64,000 bases of DNA from JACVRM01 sp963809765 (GTDB taxonomy: Bacteria > Actinomycetota > Thermoleophilia > Gaiellales > Gaiellaceae): assembly GCA_963809765.1 (NCBI GenBank), contig CAWEKT010000001.1, positions 930,001 through 994,000 on the forward strand, written 5' to 3'. The translations under genes were made by a program, and so were the position numbers. Numbering within the stretch: the first letter of the stretch is position 1; every line of letters begins with the position of its first letter. This document shows positions 19,058 through 29,035 of this stretch, one piece after another. A model generated the notes under the pieces. The model saw only the letters and a list, made by a program, of their open reading frames with translations, did not search any database and was not told where the DNA came from.

Positions 19058-19899
19058 CGCGACGACGTTCCGGCTGAGACCGGGCAGGCGGTAGCCGCCG
19101 TCCGTCCAGTACGACTCGGCGCTCCGCTCGACCTCGGCGCGAACAGCCTCCTGCTCGGTCGGCGCGAGCGACGCGACGGCGACAGAGAGCGCGCGGCCGA
19201 GGTCGAGCATCGTCGACCAGTAGTCGGCGAAGCTCTCGTACTCGAAGACCAGCGGCACATCGTCGATGAGGATCGATTCGAATCCGGCGCCCTGCACGAG
19301 CTCCTCGATGCGCTCCCGCGTGCCAGCGCGAACATGCCCGGCGCGCCCGGCTCGGGCGGGGGGAGCGCGCCGTGCGTCGACGAGCGTCCGGCCCGCGATG
19401 GCGGTCCAGGGGTTGGCGTCCGGCTCGGCCCAGACGGCGAACGCGAGCCGCCCGCCGGGCCCCGAGCACGCGTCGCGTCTCGGCGAGCGCCCGCCGGGGG
19501 TCGGCGATGAGCATCATCCCCCAGCGGCAGAGCACCGCGTCGCACGCTCGCGTCCGGCAGGTCGATCGCCTCGGCGTCGATGACGCGGTGCTCGACATTC
19601 TCGACCCCGCGCTCGGAGCTCAGGCGGCGGGCAGCGTCGACCATGGCCGGCGAGAAGTCGGTGGAGATCACACGCCCCGCCGGCCCGACGGCCTCGGCTG
19701 CGAGCAGGCCGGTCTGGCCGACGCCGCCGGCGAGCTCGAGCACCGTCTCGCCTGGGCGGAGTTGCGAGCCGGTCGACGAGGTCGCGGCTGACGGGCTCGC
19801 GTCGCGCGCCACTGCTCGTCGGTTCGCCGCTCCCAGCTCGGCGCGACACGCTGCCAGCCGGCGTAGCTCTCGCTGCGGTAGTCGGAAGGGGCCGGCCAC
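19052..19899 (-). CDS. Class I SAM-dependent methyltransferase (several frameshifts)
   Basis: Start GTG 19899. After one shift in a C-run the N-terminus reads YRSESYAGWQRVAPSWERR, then LRPGETVLELAGGVGQTGLL (SAM motif I), AGRVISTDFSPAMVDAARRL (motif II), VENVEHRVIDAEAIDLPD, DAVLCRWGMMLIADPRRAL (motif post II), a Pro/Gly segment, and GFESILIDDVPLVFEYESFA ending YRLPGLSRNVVAS. Frame changes near 19880, 19810, 19555, 19470 and 19330. This matches UbiE/ArsM-like methyltransferases of about 270 residues; the substrate is unknown. Confidence 0.75.
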
Positions 19900-19924
19900 G
19901 GGCCGCACGATACCGCGGAGTGAC

Positions 19925-20047
19925 GGCGGATACCCAGCTGGACGTCGGTCTTCCATCCGCCCCAATATCCGCCCACGGCGGGGGATAGGCGGCCCTCGCC
20001 GCGGGGCAGAGAATCGTCCCTATCCCGGGCCGGGGAGAGCCCGGGAT
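19925..20047 (+). promoter_or_regulatory. Structured leader with terminator-like hairpin upstream of lhr
   Basis: The 238-bp gap before the helicase gene holds a series of stems on the + strand: GGCGGAT (19925) with ATCCGCC (19955), ATCCGCC with GGCGGGGGAT (about 19967-19985), and a 9-bp stem ATCCCGGGC (20022-20030) / GCCCGGGAT (20039-20047) followed by TTCTTCTTGCTTT. The last is a convincing Rho-independent terminator, but no + strand gene precedes it. It is therefore a candidate attenuator or a short non-coding RNA. I match it to no known riboswitch class. Confidence 0.5.
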
Positions 20048-20137
20048 TTCTTCTTGCTTTGCAGGCACACCTGGGCGCAGCCCGCCGTCCGCAACGAACA
20101 CTTGTTCGCATCAGGGGCGACGCGGTACGCTGGCCCC

Positions 20138-23100
20138 ATGGCCGCGCTCGACGTCTTCACCCCGCGCACGCGCGAGTGGTTCGAGCGCGCCTTCGCCGCG
20201 CCGACGCCGGCGCAGGAGCGCGGCTGGCCGGTCATCGCCTCCGGGCGCGCACACGCTGATCCAGGCGCCGACCGGCTCGGGCAAGACGCTGGCCGCGTTC
20301 CTGTACGGGCTCGACCGGCTCGAGGCCGAGCCGGGCGAGGGCATCCGGCTGCTCTACGTCTCGCCGCTCAAGGCGCTCAACTACGACGTCGAGCGCAACC
20401 TGCGCGGCCCGCTCGCGGGGATCGGCAGCGCGCTCCAGGTCGGCGTCCGCACCGGCGACACGCCGCAGCGCGAGCGCCAGCAGATGCTGCGCACGCCGCC
20501 CGACATCCTCATCACCACGCCCGAGTCGCTCTACCTCATGCTCACGTCGCAGGCGCGCGAGACGCTCAGGACCGTCCGCACGCTCATCCTCGACGAGGTG
20601 CACGCCGTCGCCGGCACGAAGCGCGGCGCGCACCTGGCGATCAGCGTCGAGCGGCTCGAGCGGCTCGTCGAGGAGCCGTTCCAGCGCATCGCGCCTGTCC
20701 GCCACGCAGCGCCCGCTCGAGGAGATCGGCCGCTTCGTCTCCGGCGGCCGCCCGATCGAGCTCGTCGACGCGGGCCGGGCCAAGGAGCTCGACCTGCAGG
20801 TCGTGATGCCGGTCGAGGACATGCGCGAGCTCGCGTCCACCGCCGAGCTCTCCTACCCGGTGCCCGCCGACGGCCAGGAGATGGACGCCGGCACCGAGCG
20901 CAACAGCCAGTCGATCTGGCCGTCGATCTACCCGGAGCTGCTCCGCCTGGTGCGCGAGCACCGCTCGACGATCGTCTTCGTCAACAACCGCCGCCTCGCC
21001 GAGCGGCTCGCGCTGCGGCTCAACGAGCTGGCCGAGGAGGAGATCGCCCGCGCCCACCACGGCTCGCTCGCGCGCGAGCAGCGCGTCGAGATCGAGGAGC
21101 TGCTGAAGCGCGGCGAGATCCCGTGCCTCGTCGCCACCTCGTCGCTCGAGCTCGGCATCGACATGGGCGCCGTCGACCTCGTCATCCAGGTCGAGAGCCC
21201 GAAGTCGGTCGCCCGCGGCCTCCAGCGCGTCGGCCGCGCCGGCCACGAGCTCGACGCCGTCTCGCGCGGCCGCATCTTCCCCAAGTACCGCGCCGACCTG
21301 CTCGAGTCCGCCGTCGTCGCCCGGCGGATGCTCGACGGCGCGATCGAGGAGACCGTCATCCCGCGCAACCCGCTCGACGTGCTCGCCCAGCAGGTCGTCG
21401 CCATCTGCGCCGACGAGGAGATCGCCGTCGACGAGCTGCACGAGCTCGTCCGCCGCGCGTACCCGTTCGCCGAGCTCTCCCGCCAGCAGCTCGAGAACGT
21501 GCTCGACATGCTCGCCGGCCGCTACCCGTCCGACGAGTTCGCCGAGCTGCGCCCGCGGATCGTCTGGGACCGCACCGGCGGCGTCATCCGGGGCCGCACC
21601 GGTGCGCGCCGCCTCGCCGTCACCAACGCCGGCACGATTCCCGACCGCGGCCTCTTCGGCGTCTACCTCGTCGAGGGCGGCGGCCGCGTCGGCGAGCTCG
21701 ACGAGGAGATGGTCTACGAGGCGCGGGCCGGCCAGACCTTCCTGCTCGGCGCCTCGACCTGGCGCATCGAGGAGATCACCCGCGACCGGGTGCTCGTCTC
21801 GCCGGCACCCGGCGTGCCCGGTGCCGTCCCGTTCTGGAAGGGCGAGGGCATCGGCCGGCCGTACGAGCTCGGCGCGGCGATCGGCAAGACCTCGCGCGAG
21901 CTCGTCTCGCTGACCGAGGAGAAGGCGGTGAAGCGGCTGCGCGAGGAGCACCGGCTCGACGAGCGCGCCGCCAGCAACCTCATGACCTTCCTCAACGAGC
22001 AGGTCGAGGCGACCGGGGCCGTCCCCTCCGACCGCACGGTCGTCATCGAGCGCTTCCGCGACGAGATCGGCGACTGGCGGGTCTGCGTGCTGACGCCCTT
22101 CGGCGCCCGCGTGCACGCGCCGTGGGCGATGGCGATGACGGCCAGGCTCCGCGACGGCGCGGGCGTCGACGCCCAGTCGATCTGGTCGGACGACGGCATC
22201 GCGCTCCACTTCCCGGACGCCGACCAGCCGCCGCCGGTCGAGGAGCTGCTCATCGACCCGGAGCAGCTCGAGGACCTCGTGGTGGGAGAGGTCGGGCAGA
22301 CCGCGCTCTTCGGCGCCCGCTTCCGCGAGAACGCCGCCCGCGCGCTGCTGATCCCGCGCCGCTACCCGGGCAGGCGGACGCCGCTCTGGCAGCAGCGCCT
22401 GAAGGCGCAGAGCCTGCTCGGCGTCGCGCGCAAGTACGGCTCGTTCCCCGTGATCCTCGAGACCTACCGGGAGTGCCTGCAGGACGTGTTCGACCTGCCG
22501 GCGCTGAAGCGGCTGCTGCAGGGCCTGCAGGCGCGCGAGCTCGATCTCGTGGAGATCGAGACGGCGTCGGCCTCGCCGTACGCCGCGTCGCTGCTCTTCG
22601 ACTACATCGCCACCTACATGTACGAGGACGACACGCCTGCGGCGGAGCGCCGCGCGCAGGCGCTGTCGCTCGACCGCGACCTGCTGCGCGAGCTGCTCGG
22701 CCAGGAGGAGCTCCGCGACCTGCTCGACCTCGGCGCGATCGAGGAGGTGGAGGCGCAGCTGCGCGGCGCGCCGAAGAACGCGGACGGCCTGCACGACCTG
22801 CTGCTCCTGCGCGGCCACCAGCTCGAGGGCGAGTACGACCCCGGCTTCGCCGAGACGCCTGCGCCGCGAGCGTCGCGTCATCAGCTTCCGCGTCGGCGGC
22901 GCCGAGGCGCTCGCGGCCGCCGAGGACGCCGGCCGCTACCGCGACGCGGTCGGCGCCATGCCGCCGGGCGGCCTGCCGGAGGCGTTCCTCGAGTCGGACG
23001 AGCAGCCGCTGCGCTCGCTGCTCGCGCGCTTCGCCCGCGGCCGCGGCCCGTTCACGACGCGCGAGGCGGCGGAGCGCTTCGGGCTCGGCGCCGACCGCAT

Positions 23101-24448
23101 CGAGCCCGAGCTGCTGGCGCTCGAGCGCGAGGAGCGGCTCGTCCGCGGCGAGCTGCGCCCGGGCGGGACGGAGCGCGAGTGGTGCGACCCCGACGTGCTG
23201 CGGCGGCTGCGGCGCGCCTCGCTCGCCGCGCTGCCGCAAGGAGGTCGAGCCGGCCGAGCAGGCCGCCCTCGGCCGCTTCCTGCCGGGCTGGCACGGCATC
23301 GACCGCCGCGCGTCGCTGCGCGAGGCGCTCGTGCCGCTGCAGGGGCTCTCGCTTCCCGTCTCGCTCTGGGAGACCGACGATCCTGCCGCGGCGCGTTCCC
23401 GGCTACCACGCCGCTGCAGCTCGACGCCCTCTGCGCGTCGGGCGAGCTCGTCTGGGTCGGCGCCGGTCTCGACCGCGTCGCGCTCTTCTTCCGCGAGGAC
23501 GCGCCGGTGCTCGGCCAGCCGGCGGCGCCGAGCGGCCGGACGGCGCCGGCGCACGCCGCCATCCGTCGCGCGCTCGGCGCGGAGCGCCGAGTTCTGGCTC
23601 GACCTGCTCGGCCGCGACCGGCCTGGAGGCCGCCGACGTGCTGCCGGCGCTCTGGGAGCTCGTCTGGGCCGGCGAGGTGACGAACGACGCCTGGGCGCCG
23701 CTGCGTGCCGGCCGCCGCTACGGCGTCCCAGCAGGCCCGCGGCGCGGCCGCCGCTTCTCGCGGCGGCGTGCGAGCGGAACGACGGCGACGCAGGGCCGCT
23801 GGTCGCTGACCGGTCGCCTCTTCGCGCCGGGCGGCACACCCAGCTCGGACCGCCGGGCGCTCGCCGAGCTCCTGCTCGAGCGCCAGGGCATCGTCACGCG
23901 CGACGGCGTCCGCGCCGAGGGCATCCCCGGCGGCTACGGCGCCGTCTACGGCGAGCTGAAGGCGCTCGAGACGCTCGGCCTCTGCCGGCGCGGCTACTTC
24001 GTCGAGGGCCTCGGCGGCGCCCAGTTCGCGCTCGGCGGCGCGGTCGAGCGCGTGCGCGAGCTGCGCGCTGCGCCGGAGGACGAGGTCGACGCGCTCGTGC
24101 TGGCCGCAGCCGACCCGGCCCAGCCCTACGGCGGCGTGCTGCCCTGGCCGAAGCGGGCGGGCGGCCGCGCCTCGCGCGTCGCCGGCGCGCAGGTGGTGCT
24201 GCTGAACGGCGAGCCTGCGCTCTTCGTCGAGCGGGGCGGGCGCGACGCTCGTGCCGCTGCGCGACCCCGACGAGGCCTGGCTGCGGCCGGCGCTCGCGGC
24301 GCTCGTCGAGCACGTCCGGCGCGGCCGGGTGAAGCGGCTGGCGGTCGAGCGCTTCGACGGCGAGCCCGTCACCGAGAGCGAGCACCTGCCGCTGCTCGTC
24401 GAGGCCGGCTTCCTCGCCGGCCCGCGGCGCGCCGTCCTGCGCCCCTAG
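20138..24448 (+). CDS. lhr: Lhr-type superfamily 2 DNA helicase (multiple frameshifts)
   Basis: Large helicase-related protein, about 1436 residues. Start ATG 20138 (MAALDVFTPRTREWFERAF). Motifs, some in different frames: Walker A APTGSGKT (about 20268), YVSPLKALNYDVERNL (Ia), DILITTPESLYLML, TLILDEVHAV (DEVH, about 20585), LSATQRP (about 20697), TIVFVNNRRLAERL, CLVATSSLELGIDMG, and LQRVGRAGH (VI, about 21220). The C-terminal winged-helix/Lhr-core region extends to RAVLRP. Frame changes near 20250, 20690, 22860, 23235, 23390, 23590, 23740 and 24240. Lhr proteins unwind DNA/RNA-DNA hybrids in repair; the long form is typical of actinobacteria. Confidence 0.9.
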
Positions 24449-24455
24449 GCGTTCG

Positions 24456-24869
24456 TCAGGCCGGCAGCTCGTCGTGCTGCGGCAGGCCGTCGGTGATCTC
24501 GAACCAGGGCGCCTTGGAGCCCACGAAGATGTGAGCCGTCGGCCTGATGGTCGGCGCGTCGACGAGCGACCCGAGCGCGACGTGAACCCAGGCTCCCTCG
24601 CGCACGACGGAGTAGAGCAGCGAGCCGCAGGCCCGGCAGCGCGCATCGTGTGCCCCGGCCTCTCCGACGACGAGAAGCTCGCCTGAGCCTTCGTCGACCT
24701 GGAGCTGGTCGCGCTTGATGCCGGCGAACGCCTTGAAGGCGGAGCCGGTCGCCGCCCGGCAGCGCGAGCAGTGGCAGTTCAGCGCGTACCGGAATGCGTC
24801 CGCCACCTGGTACCCGACGGCGCCGCACTCGCAACGGCCGCGCAGCATGCGGGTCTCGTCCGCTGCCAT
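24456..24869 (-). CDS. GFA/CENP-V family zinc protein
   Basis: A 137-residue protein of the GFA (glutathione-dependent formaldehyde-activating) fold. Seen: GRCECGAVGYQV (first Cys pair), LNCHCSRCRAATGSAFKAF (second Cys set) and DARCRACGSLLYSV (third), giving the expected zinc-site pattern, with TAHIFVGSKAPWFEITDGLP near the C-terminus. The family name comes from one member; most homologues have no proven activity and glutathione is not normal in actinobacteria. Ends 7 bases from the convergent lhr stop. Confidence 0.9.
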   Translation of the reverse strand: MAADETRMLRGRCECGAVGYQVADAFRYALNCHCSRCRAATGSAFKAFAGIKRDQLQVDEGSGELLVVGEAGAHDARCRACGSLLYSVVREGAWVHVALGSLVDAPTIRPTAHIFVGSKAPWFEITDGLPQHDELPA

Positions 24870-24878
24870 CGTCCCCGG

Positions 24879-25304
24879 CTAACGCGCCCAGCGCCCGAGC
24901 AGCACGCCGAAGAGGGCGTGGCGGGCGGTCGCCTGGGCGAACGCGCGTGGGTTGCGCAGGAGCGGCGGGATGCCGGGCTCGCCTCGCGCCGGGTGATAGC
25001 GGTCGACGAACCAGCAGAGCGGGTAGAGGACGAGGTGCTCCGCCAGCGCCATGCCGAGCGCGAGCGGCCGCCGGGGGAGGCCGGTCCGGCGCCGGATCAC
25101 CTCGTAGGTGACGCCGAAGAGAGCGCCGTTGGTCGCATGCACCGCCAGCCCGACCGGCAGCCAGTGCCGCCGCGTCACCGCTTTGCCCAGCAGGGCGACG
25201 TCCGAGTAGTCGCACCGGAACAGCCGACGGTCGAGCGGCTCGAGCGCCGCCCAGGCGGTCGCGGCGAGGGCGCCTGCGGCCGCAGCGCGCGTGGTGGCGC
25301 TCAC
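24879..25304 (-). CDS. Hypothetical membrane protein coupled to the B12 regulator
   Basis: A 141-residue protein with about four hydrophobic stretches: residues 7-22, 47-68 (LPVGLAVHATNGALFGVTYE), 82-100 (LALGMALAEHLVLYPLCWF) and a short C-terminal one (ATARHALFGVLLG). Conserved-looking charged residues: EPLDRRLF, DRYHPARG. I do not recognise a family. Its GTG start at 25304 overlaps the stop of the MerR/B12 regulator (GTGA), so the two should be co-translated and this membrane protein may share in the light/B12 response. Confidence 0.6.
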   Translation of the reverse strand: MSATTRAAAAGALAATAWAALEPLDRRLFRCDYSDVALLGKAVTRRHWLPVGLAVHATNGALFGVTYEVIRRRTGLPRRPLALGMALAEHLVLYPLCWFVDRYHPARGEPGIPPLLRNPRAFAQATARHALFGVLLGRWAR

Positions 25305-26158
25305 GCGGCGAGCTTCTCGAGCGCCGGCACCGCCCGTCCGACGCTGTCGCCCACGTACCGCGCTCCGGCGAGGCGAGCCAGGTCACGCGAGGCGACCGCG
25401 CCGCCGAGCACCACGTGCAGGCCGCCGCGCGGGCGCAGCGCGAGGCCGTCGACGAGCGCTTCGATGTGCTGCGGCATCGTCACGCTGAGACAGAGCAGCC
25501 GCGCCTGCGACATCCCCGCGAAGGCGAGCGCGTCCCGGATGGGTGTCTCGGCGCCGAGGTAGGCGACTCCCCAGCCGTCGGCGCAGAGCATGGCGGCCAG
25601 CATCAGCAGCCCGAGCTCGTGGCGCTCGCCGGGGGCGCAGGCCAGCACCGCGTGTCCGCGCACGGCCGGGCGCCGGTCGGCCAGGAGCCGGACGATGCGC
25701 CCCCGGACGGCGGCGCTCAGCATGTGCTCCTGGGCGACCGTGAGCTCGCCGCGTTCCCAACGCTCGCCGGTCACGACCAGCGCGGGACGGATGACCTCCT
25801 CGAGCGCCTCCGTTAGCGGCAGCAGGGCCAGCGTCTGATCGAGGAGGGCCTCGACCGCGTCGGCGTTCGTCGCCGACGCGGACTCGGCCAGTGCCGCACG
25901 CAGCTCGGTCGCGGTCCGCGCCGGCACGGGCGAGCCTGCGAGCAGCGCGGCGGCCTCGGAGATGCGGTACCCGTCACGGAGCCGGTCGCGGAGCCACGTG
26001 ATCCGCGCGACGTCTCCTTCGCCGTAGCGGCGCTGCCCTCCGGAGGTGCGCGCCGGGCAGATGACCCCGTAGCGCTGCTCCCACTTGCGGAGCGTGTGAG
26101 GCGGCACTCCGGTGCGGCGGGCGAGCGCTGCGATGTTGAGCCCGGGCTCGCCGGTCAT
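25301..26158 (-). CDS. MerR-family regulator with cobalamin-binding domain (CarH/LitR-like)
   Basis: A 285-residue repressor-type regulator. N-terminus: MerR helix-turn-helix LNIAALARRTGVPPHTLRKW with wing GGQRRYGEGDVARI. Middle: four-helix capping domain containing W-x9-EH (WERGELTVAQEH), the signature that positions the upper axial adenosyl group in CarH. C-terminus: B12 Rossmann domain with ERHELG (ExHxxG motif supplying the lower axial His) and HVVLGGAVASRDLARLAGA. Known CarH proteins bind DNA with adenosylcobalamin in the dark and release it in light. Start ATG 26158 lies 27 bases from the divergent glycosylase start. Confidence 0.9.
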   Translation of the reverse strand: MTGEPGLNIAALARRTGVPPHTLRKWEQRYGVICPARTSGGQRRYGEGDVARITWLRDRLRDGYRISEAAALLAGSPVPARTATELRAALAESASATNADAVEALLDQTLALLPLTEALEEVIRPALVVTGERWERGELTVAQEHMLSAAVRGRIVRLLADRRPAVRGHAVLACAPGERHELGLLMLAAMLCADGWGVAYLGAETPIRDALAFAGMSQARLLCLSVTMPQHIEALVDGLALRPRGGLHVVLGGAVASRDLARLAGARYVGDSVGRAVPALEKLAA

Positions 26159-26160
26159 GA

Positions 26161-26174
26161 GACACAAGTGTGAC
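26161..26174. promoter_or_regulatory. Palindromic candidate operator between the B12 regulator and DNA glycosylase
   Basis: GACACAAGTGTGAC (26161-26174) has a core ACAC-AA-GTGT inverted repeat with an A/T-rich 3' flank (AAAAT), rare in this GC-rich DNA. The whole divergent spacer is only 27 bases, so a protein bound here would block both start regions. CarH/LitR-type regulators commonly control their own promoter and a divergent DNA-repair gene. The site assignment is inference. Confidence 0.45.
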
Positions 26175-26185
26175 AAAATCGAGAC

Positions 26186-26959
26186 GTGCCCGAGGGCGAC
26201 AGCCTGCACCGAGCCGCCCGCCGGCTGCAGGTGCTGGTCGGCGACCACGTCCGTGCGGAGTCGCCGAACCCGCGCGGCCAGGTCACCCGCGTCGCCGAGC
26301 AGGTGGACGGCCGTCGCCTGGAGGCCGTCGAGGCGGTCGGCAAGAACCTCGTGCTGCGGTTCGAGGGCGGCGTGACCGTCCGCAACCACCTGCGCATGTC
26401 GGGGCGCTGGCGCGTGACGAGTCCGGAGGCACCGATCGCCGGCCGGCCGTGGCTCGTCCTGCGCGGCCGCAGCGCCCAGGCGCTCCTCTACGGCGGCCGC
26501 GTGCTCGAGCTCAACAGTCGCGCGCTCGCGCGGCTCGGGCCGGACATCCTCGCCGCCCCGCCCGACGTCGAGCGCATGCTCGGAAACCTGCGTCGCGAGC
26601 ACCCTGGGCGGGAGCTGGGGGATGCCCTGCTCGACCAGCGGCTCGTCGCCGGCATCGGGAACATGTGGAGGGCCGAGGCGCTCTGGGCGGAGCGCGTCTC
26701 GCCGTGGCGGCCGCTCGGCGAGGTCACCGACGAGGAGCTCCGGCGCGTGCTCGAGTGGGCCGGCCAGGCGATGCGCCGCTCGCTGGACACCGGCCGCACC
26801 GAGACGAAGGTCACGGCCCGGGCAGGGCAGCCGTGCCCTCGCTGCAGAACGCCGATCCGGTCGCACGGCCAGGGCGACGACAACCGCACCGCCTACTGGT
26901 GCCCGTCCTGCCAGCCCGGGCCCGACCCGGCCCTGCGGCCGCGCGCCCGCGCTTCCTGA
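26186..26959 (+). CDS. Fpg/Nei-family DNA glycosylase (Nei2-like)
   Basis: A 257-residue bifunctional DNA glycosylase/AP lyase. The N-terminus PEGD provides the catalytic Pro and Glu; VGKNLVLRFEGGVTVRNHLR includes the conserved beta-hairpin Lys and NHLRMSG; LLDQRLVAGIGNMWRAEALW is the helix-two-turn-helix with NxWR-type DNA contact; and a complete zinc finger CPRC...WCPSC closes the protein. It excises oxidised bases. Start GTG 26186. It diverges from a light/B12 MerR regulator, suggesting light-linked control. About the usual Nei2 length. Confidence 0.92.
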   Translation: MPEGDSLHRAARRLQVLVGDHVRAESPNPRGQVTRVAEQVDGRRLEAVEAVGKNLVLRFEGGVTVRNHLRMSGRWRVTSPEAPIAGRPWLVLRGRSAQALLYGGRVLELNSRALARLGPDILAAPPDVERMLGNLRREHPGRELGDALLDQRLVAGIGNMWRAEALWAERVSPWRPLGEVTDEELRRVLEWAGQAMRRSLDTGRTETKVTARAGQPCPRCRTPIRSHGQGDDNRTAYWCPSCQPGPDPALRPRARAS

Positions 26960-26980
26960 GTCGCCCGAGCCGCGGCCTGG

Positions 26981-27430
26981 TCAGAGCGCGCGCGCGAAGT
27001 GGTGCGAGGTGATCTGCAGCCCCGCGTTCAGGTAGAGGCGGTGGGCGTCGGCCCGCGTGTCGCCGACACCGGAGTCGAGATGGAGCTGCTCGCACCCGAG
27101 CAGGCGGCCCTCCTCGGCGAGCCAGTCGAGCAGCCGGCGACCATGGCCGCGCCGCCGGGCGGCCGGCGCGGTCGAGAGGTCGTCCACGTACAGGAAGCGT
27201 CCCCAGGCGAGCATGTGCCCGACGCGGAAGCCGGCGACGGCGGCAGCCTGATCATCGCCGCCCTCGAAGACGCCGACGAGCCTGTACCCCTCGGGCCGCT
27301 GCACCTCGTCGACCGTTCGCACGAACTCCGCTTCGTCTGCAAACCGCGGCCGGAGCTCGCGCATCGCCGCGTGTGCACTGCGGGTCTCGGGCGGCCGGAT
27401 CTCGCGCACCTCGGGCTCGTCGTGCTGCAC
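26981..27430 (-). CDS. GNAT family N-acetyltransferase
   Basis: A 149-residue GNAT fold. Seen: VAGFRVGHMLAWGRFLYVDDL (strands 3-4), the acetyl-CoA loop APAARRRGHGRRLLDWLAEE (motif A) and HRLYLNAGLQITSHHFARAL (motif B with the typical YxxxGF-type element changed to YLNAGL). Complete length. Acceptor unknown. It lies convergent to the glycosylase gene and divergent from the gene at 27480. Confidence 0.88.
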   Translation of the reverse strand: MQHDEPEVREIRPPETRSAHAAMRELRPRFADEAEFVRTVDEVQRPEGYRLVGVFEGGDDQAAAVAGFRVGHMLAWGRFLYVDDLSTAPAARRRGHGRRLLDWLAEEGRLLGCEQLHLDSGVGDTRADAHRLYLNAGLQITSHHFARAL

Positions 27431-27479
27431 GCCGTGGTTCTAGCGCAGGAGTCGGTCACGCAAGCGCGTACGGTGGTCC

Positions 27480-28746
27480 GTGGCCCACCGCTCGCCCGAG
27501 CTGCACGCTGCGCTTCGTCTGTTCTGCCTGGCCGGCTTCGCCGCGCTGCAGGACGACGTCGACGGTGGCGCGGACGTCCCCTTCGCGTTCGAGGAGCATG
27601 ACGCGAGCGGCCGCACGACCTTCTACGAGTTCCGGCCACTCGTCGGCAACTTCGTCGAGAAGCGCCGCGAGCGGCTGCGTGAGCTGGGCGACGCCCGGAT
27701 CGCGCTCGATGCGCTCGCCGCCGAGCCCGCCGCCGCCCTCTTCGCCGGGTCGCTGACGGGCGGAGCGGGGAGGCGAGGACGTCCTCTTCGACACGATCGT
27801 GCTTCCCCTGCTGGCGCGGGTGTCCGAATCGAGGGGCGGCTTCGACTGGGACGACGAGACATTCGAGCGCGAGTACGGCGAGCTGGAGCGCGCGCTCTAC
27901 GGGTCGGAGCGGCTCCACGTCGCCGTCGCCCCGCTCGTCGGCCTGGAGGTGCCGGCGGCGGTCGACCTCGGCGGCGGCGTCCAGGCTCGACCGTTCGTCG
28001 TCGGGGAGCTGGCCGGGCCCTGGCCCGAGTCCAGCGGCCTCCTGCCCGACCGCTTCGGCAGGGAGCCCGACCGGGCGGCGGTGCTCGAGCTCAAGCACGC
28101 GCTCCCGGCCGGCAGCAGTGTGCGGCCCGACGCGGCCGCTGAGCTCGCCGACGCGGCGACTGCGCTCCGACTCGCGCTCGGCGGTGCGATCGCGACCGGC
28201 TCCGTCTTCTTCGAGCGCATCGACCGGCACCCGGTCGGGGTCAAGCCGATGCTCCCGATCGCGGCGGCGCTCCCGGCAGGGGAGCCGACCCGCCTGGACG
28301 TCTTCCGGGGGGATCTGGCACGTCGGCTGCGCGAGCGGGTCGCAGCCGCCGACGAGGACCGGCGGCTCGGCGACGCGCTCGACCGCTGGGAGCTCGCACT
28401 CTTCCAGGACGAGCCGTTCCACTCCGAGCAGCTGCGCGGCGCCCTCGAGTCCGTGCTCGGCGACGGTGGCGGGCTCTGGGCCGCCTCGTTTCGGGCGGCG
28501 CTGCTGCTGGGGGGGACCGGGAGCGAGCGCAACGAGCAGTACGCGCAGCTACGGCGCTTCGTGGACGGCGACGCGCGTGCGGCCGACGCCGGCGTCGTTC
28601 GCAATGTGCTCCTCGAGACGCTCCTGCACGGCGATCGCGCCGGGCTCGTCGCCTGGCTCGACGAGGCTCTGCTCGGCGTCCGCCCACCGCCGACGAGCTA
28701 CTTCGCCCGGCTCGTCGAGCCGGCGGGCGAGCCGGTCGCTGCCTAG
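27480..28746 (+). CDS. Hypothetical helical protein (one frameshift)
   Basis: About 421 residues; no family recognised. Start GTG 27480 (AHRSPELHAALRLFCLAGFA). The frame changes near 27770 and resumes at DVLFDTIVLPLLARVSESRG. The product is rich in Leu/Ala/Glu/Arg with no membrane segment, signal peptide or Cys cluster, so it should be a soluble alpha-helical protein. Notable blocks: FEEHDASGRTTFYEFRPLV, FERIDRHPVGVKPMLPIAA, AAALLLGGTGSERNEQYAQL. The regular hydrophobic spacing suggests bundles rather than an enzyme core. Followed by two small same-strand genes. Confidence 0.6.
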
Positions 28747-28819
28747 GACCCGCGCCCCGTCACACTTCCGGCACTGAGACGTCTCGTTCGAGCGAGTTTC
28801 TGTCGTCCATACTGGCAAC

Positions 28820-29026
28820 GTGGACGACGCCGAACGAACGCTCCGCCGCCTCGAGCGGATCGAGCAGCTCCAGGTCGCCGGAGCCGGTCCGCGGCTGCTG
28901 ATCGACGAGCTGCGCGCGCTGGTCGACGAGGCTCAGGCGTGGGCGGCGGCCGAGGGGGACGAGCGGGCCGGCCGGGCCGTCGCGCGTTGCCGCGCCGCGA
29001 TCGAGCGGAGGGAGGTGGCCGTGTAG
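28820..29026 (+). CDS. Small helical hypothetical protein
   Basis: A 68-residue product, GTG start 28820, DDAERTLRRLERIEQLQ followed by LIDELRALVDEAQAWAAAE and CRAAIERREVAV. Nearly all helix with heptad-like Leu/Ala spacing; may form a coiled coil. No homologue recognised. It lies 73 bases after the preceding gene and only 9 bases before the bicupin gene, so it probably shares a transcript with it. Confidence 0.55.
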   Translation: MDDAERTLRRLERIEQLQVAGAGPRLLIDELRALVDEAQAWAAAEGDERAGRAVARCRAAIERREVAV

Positions 29027-29035
29027 ATTCGAGCC

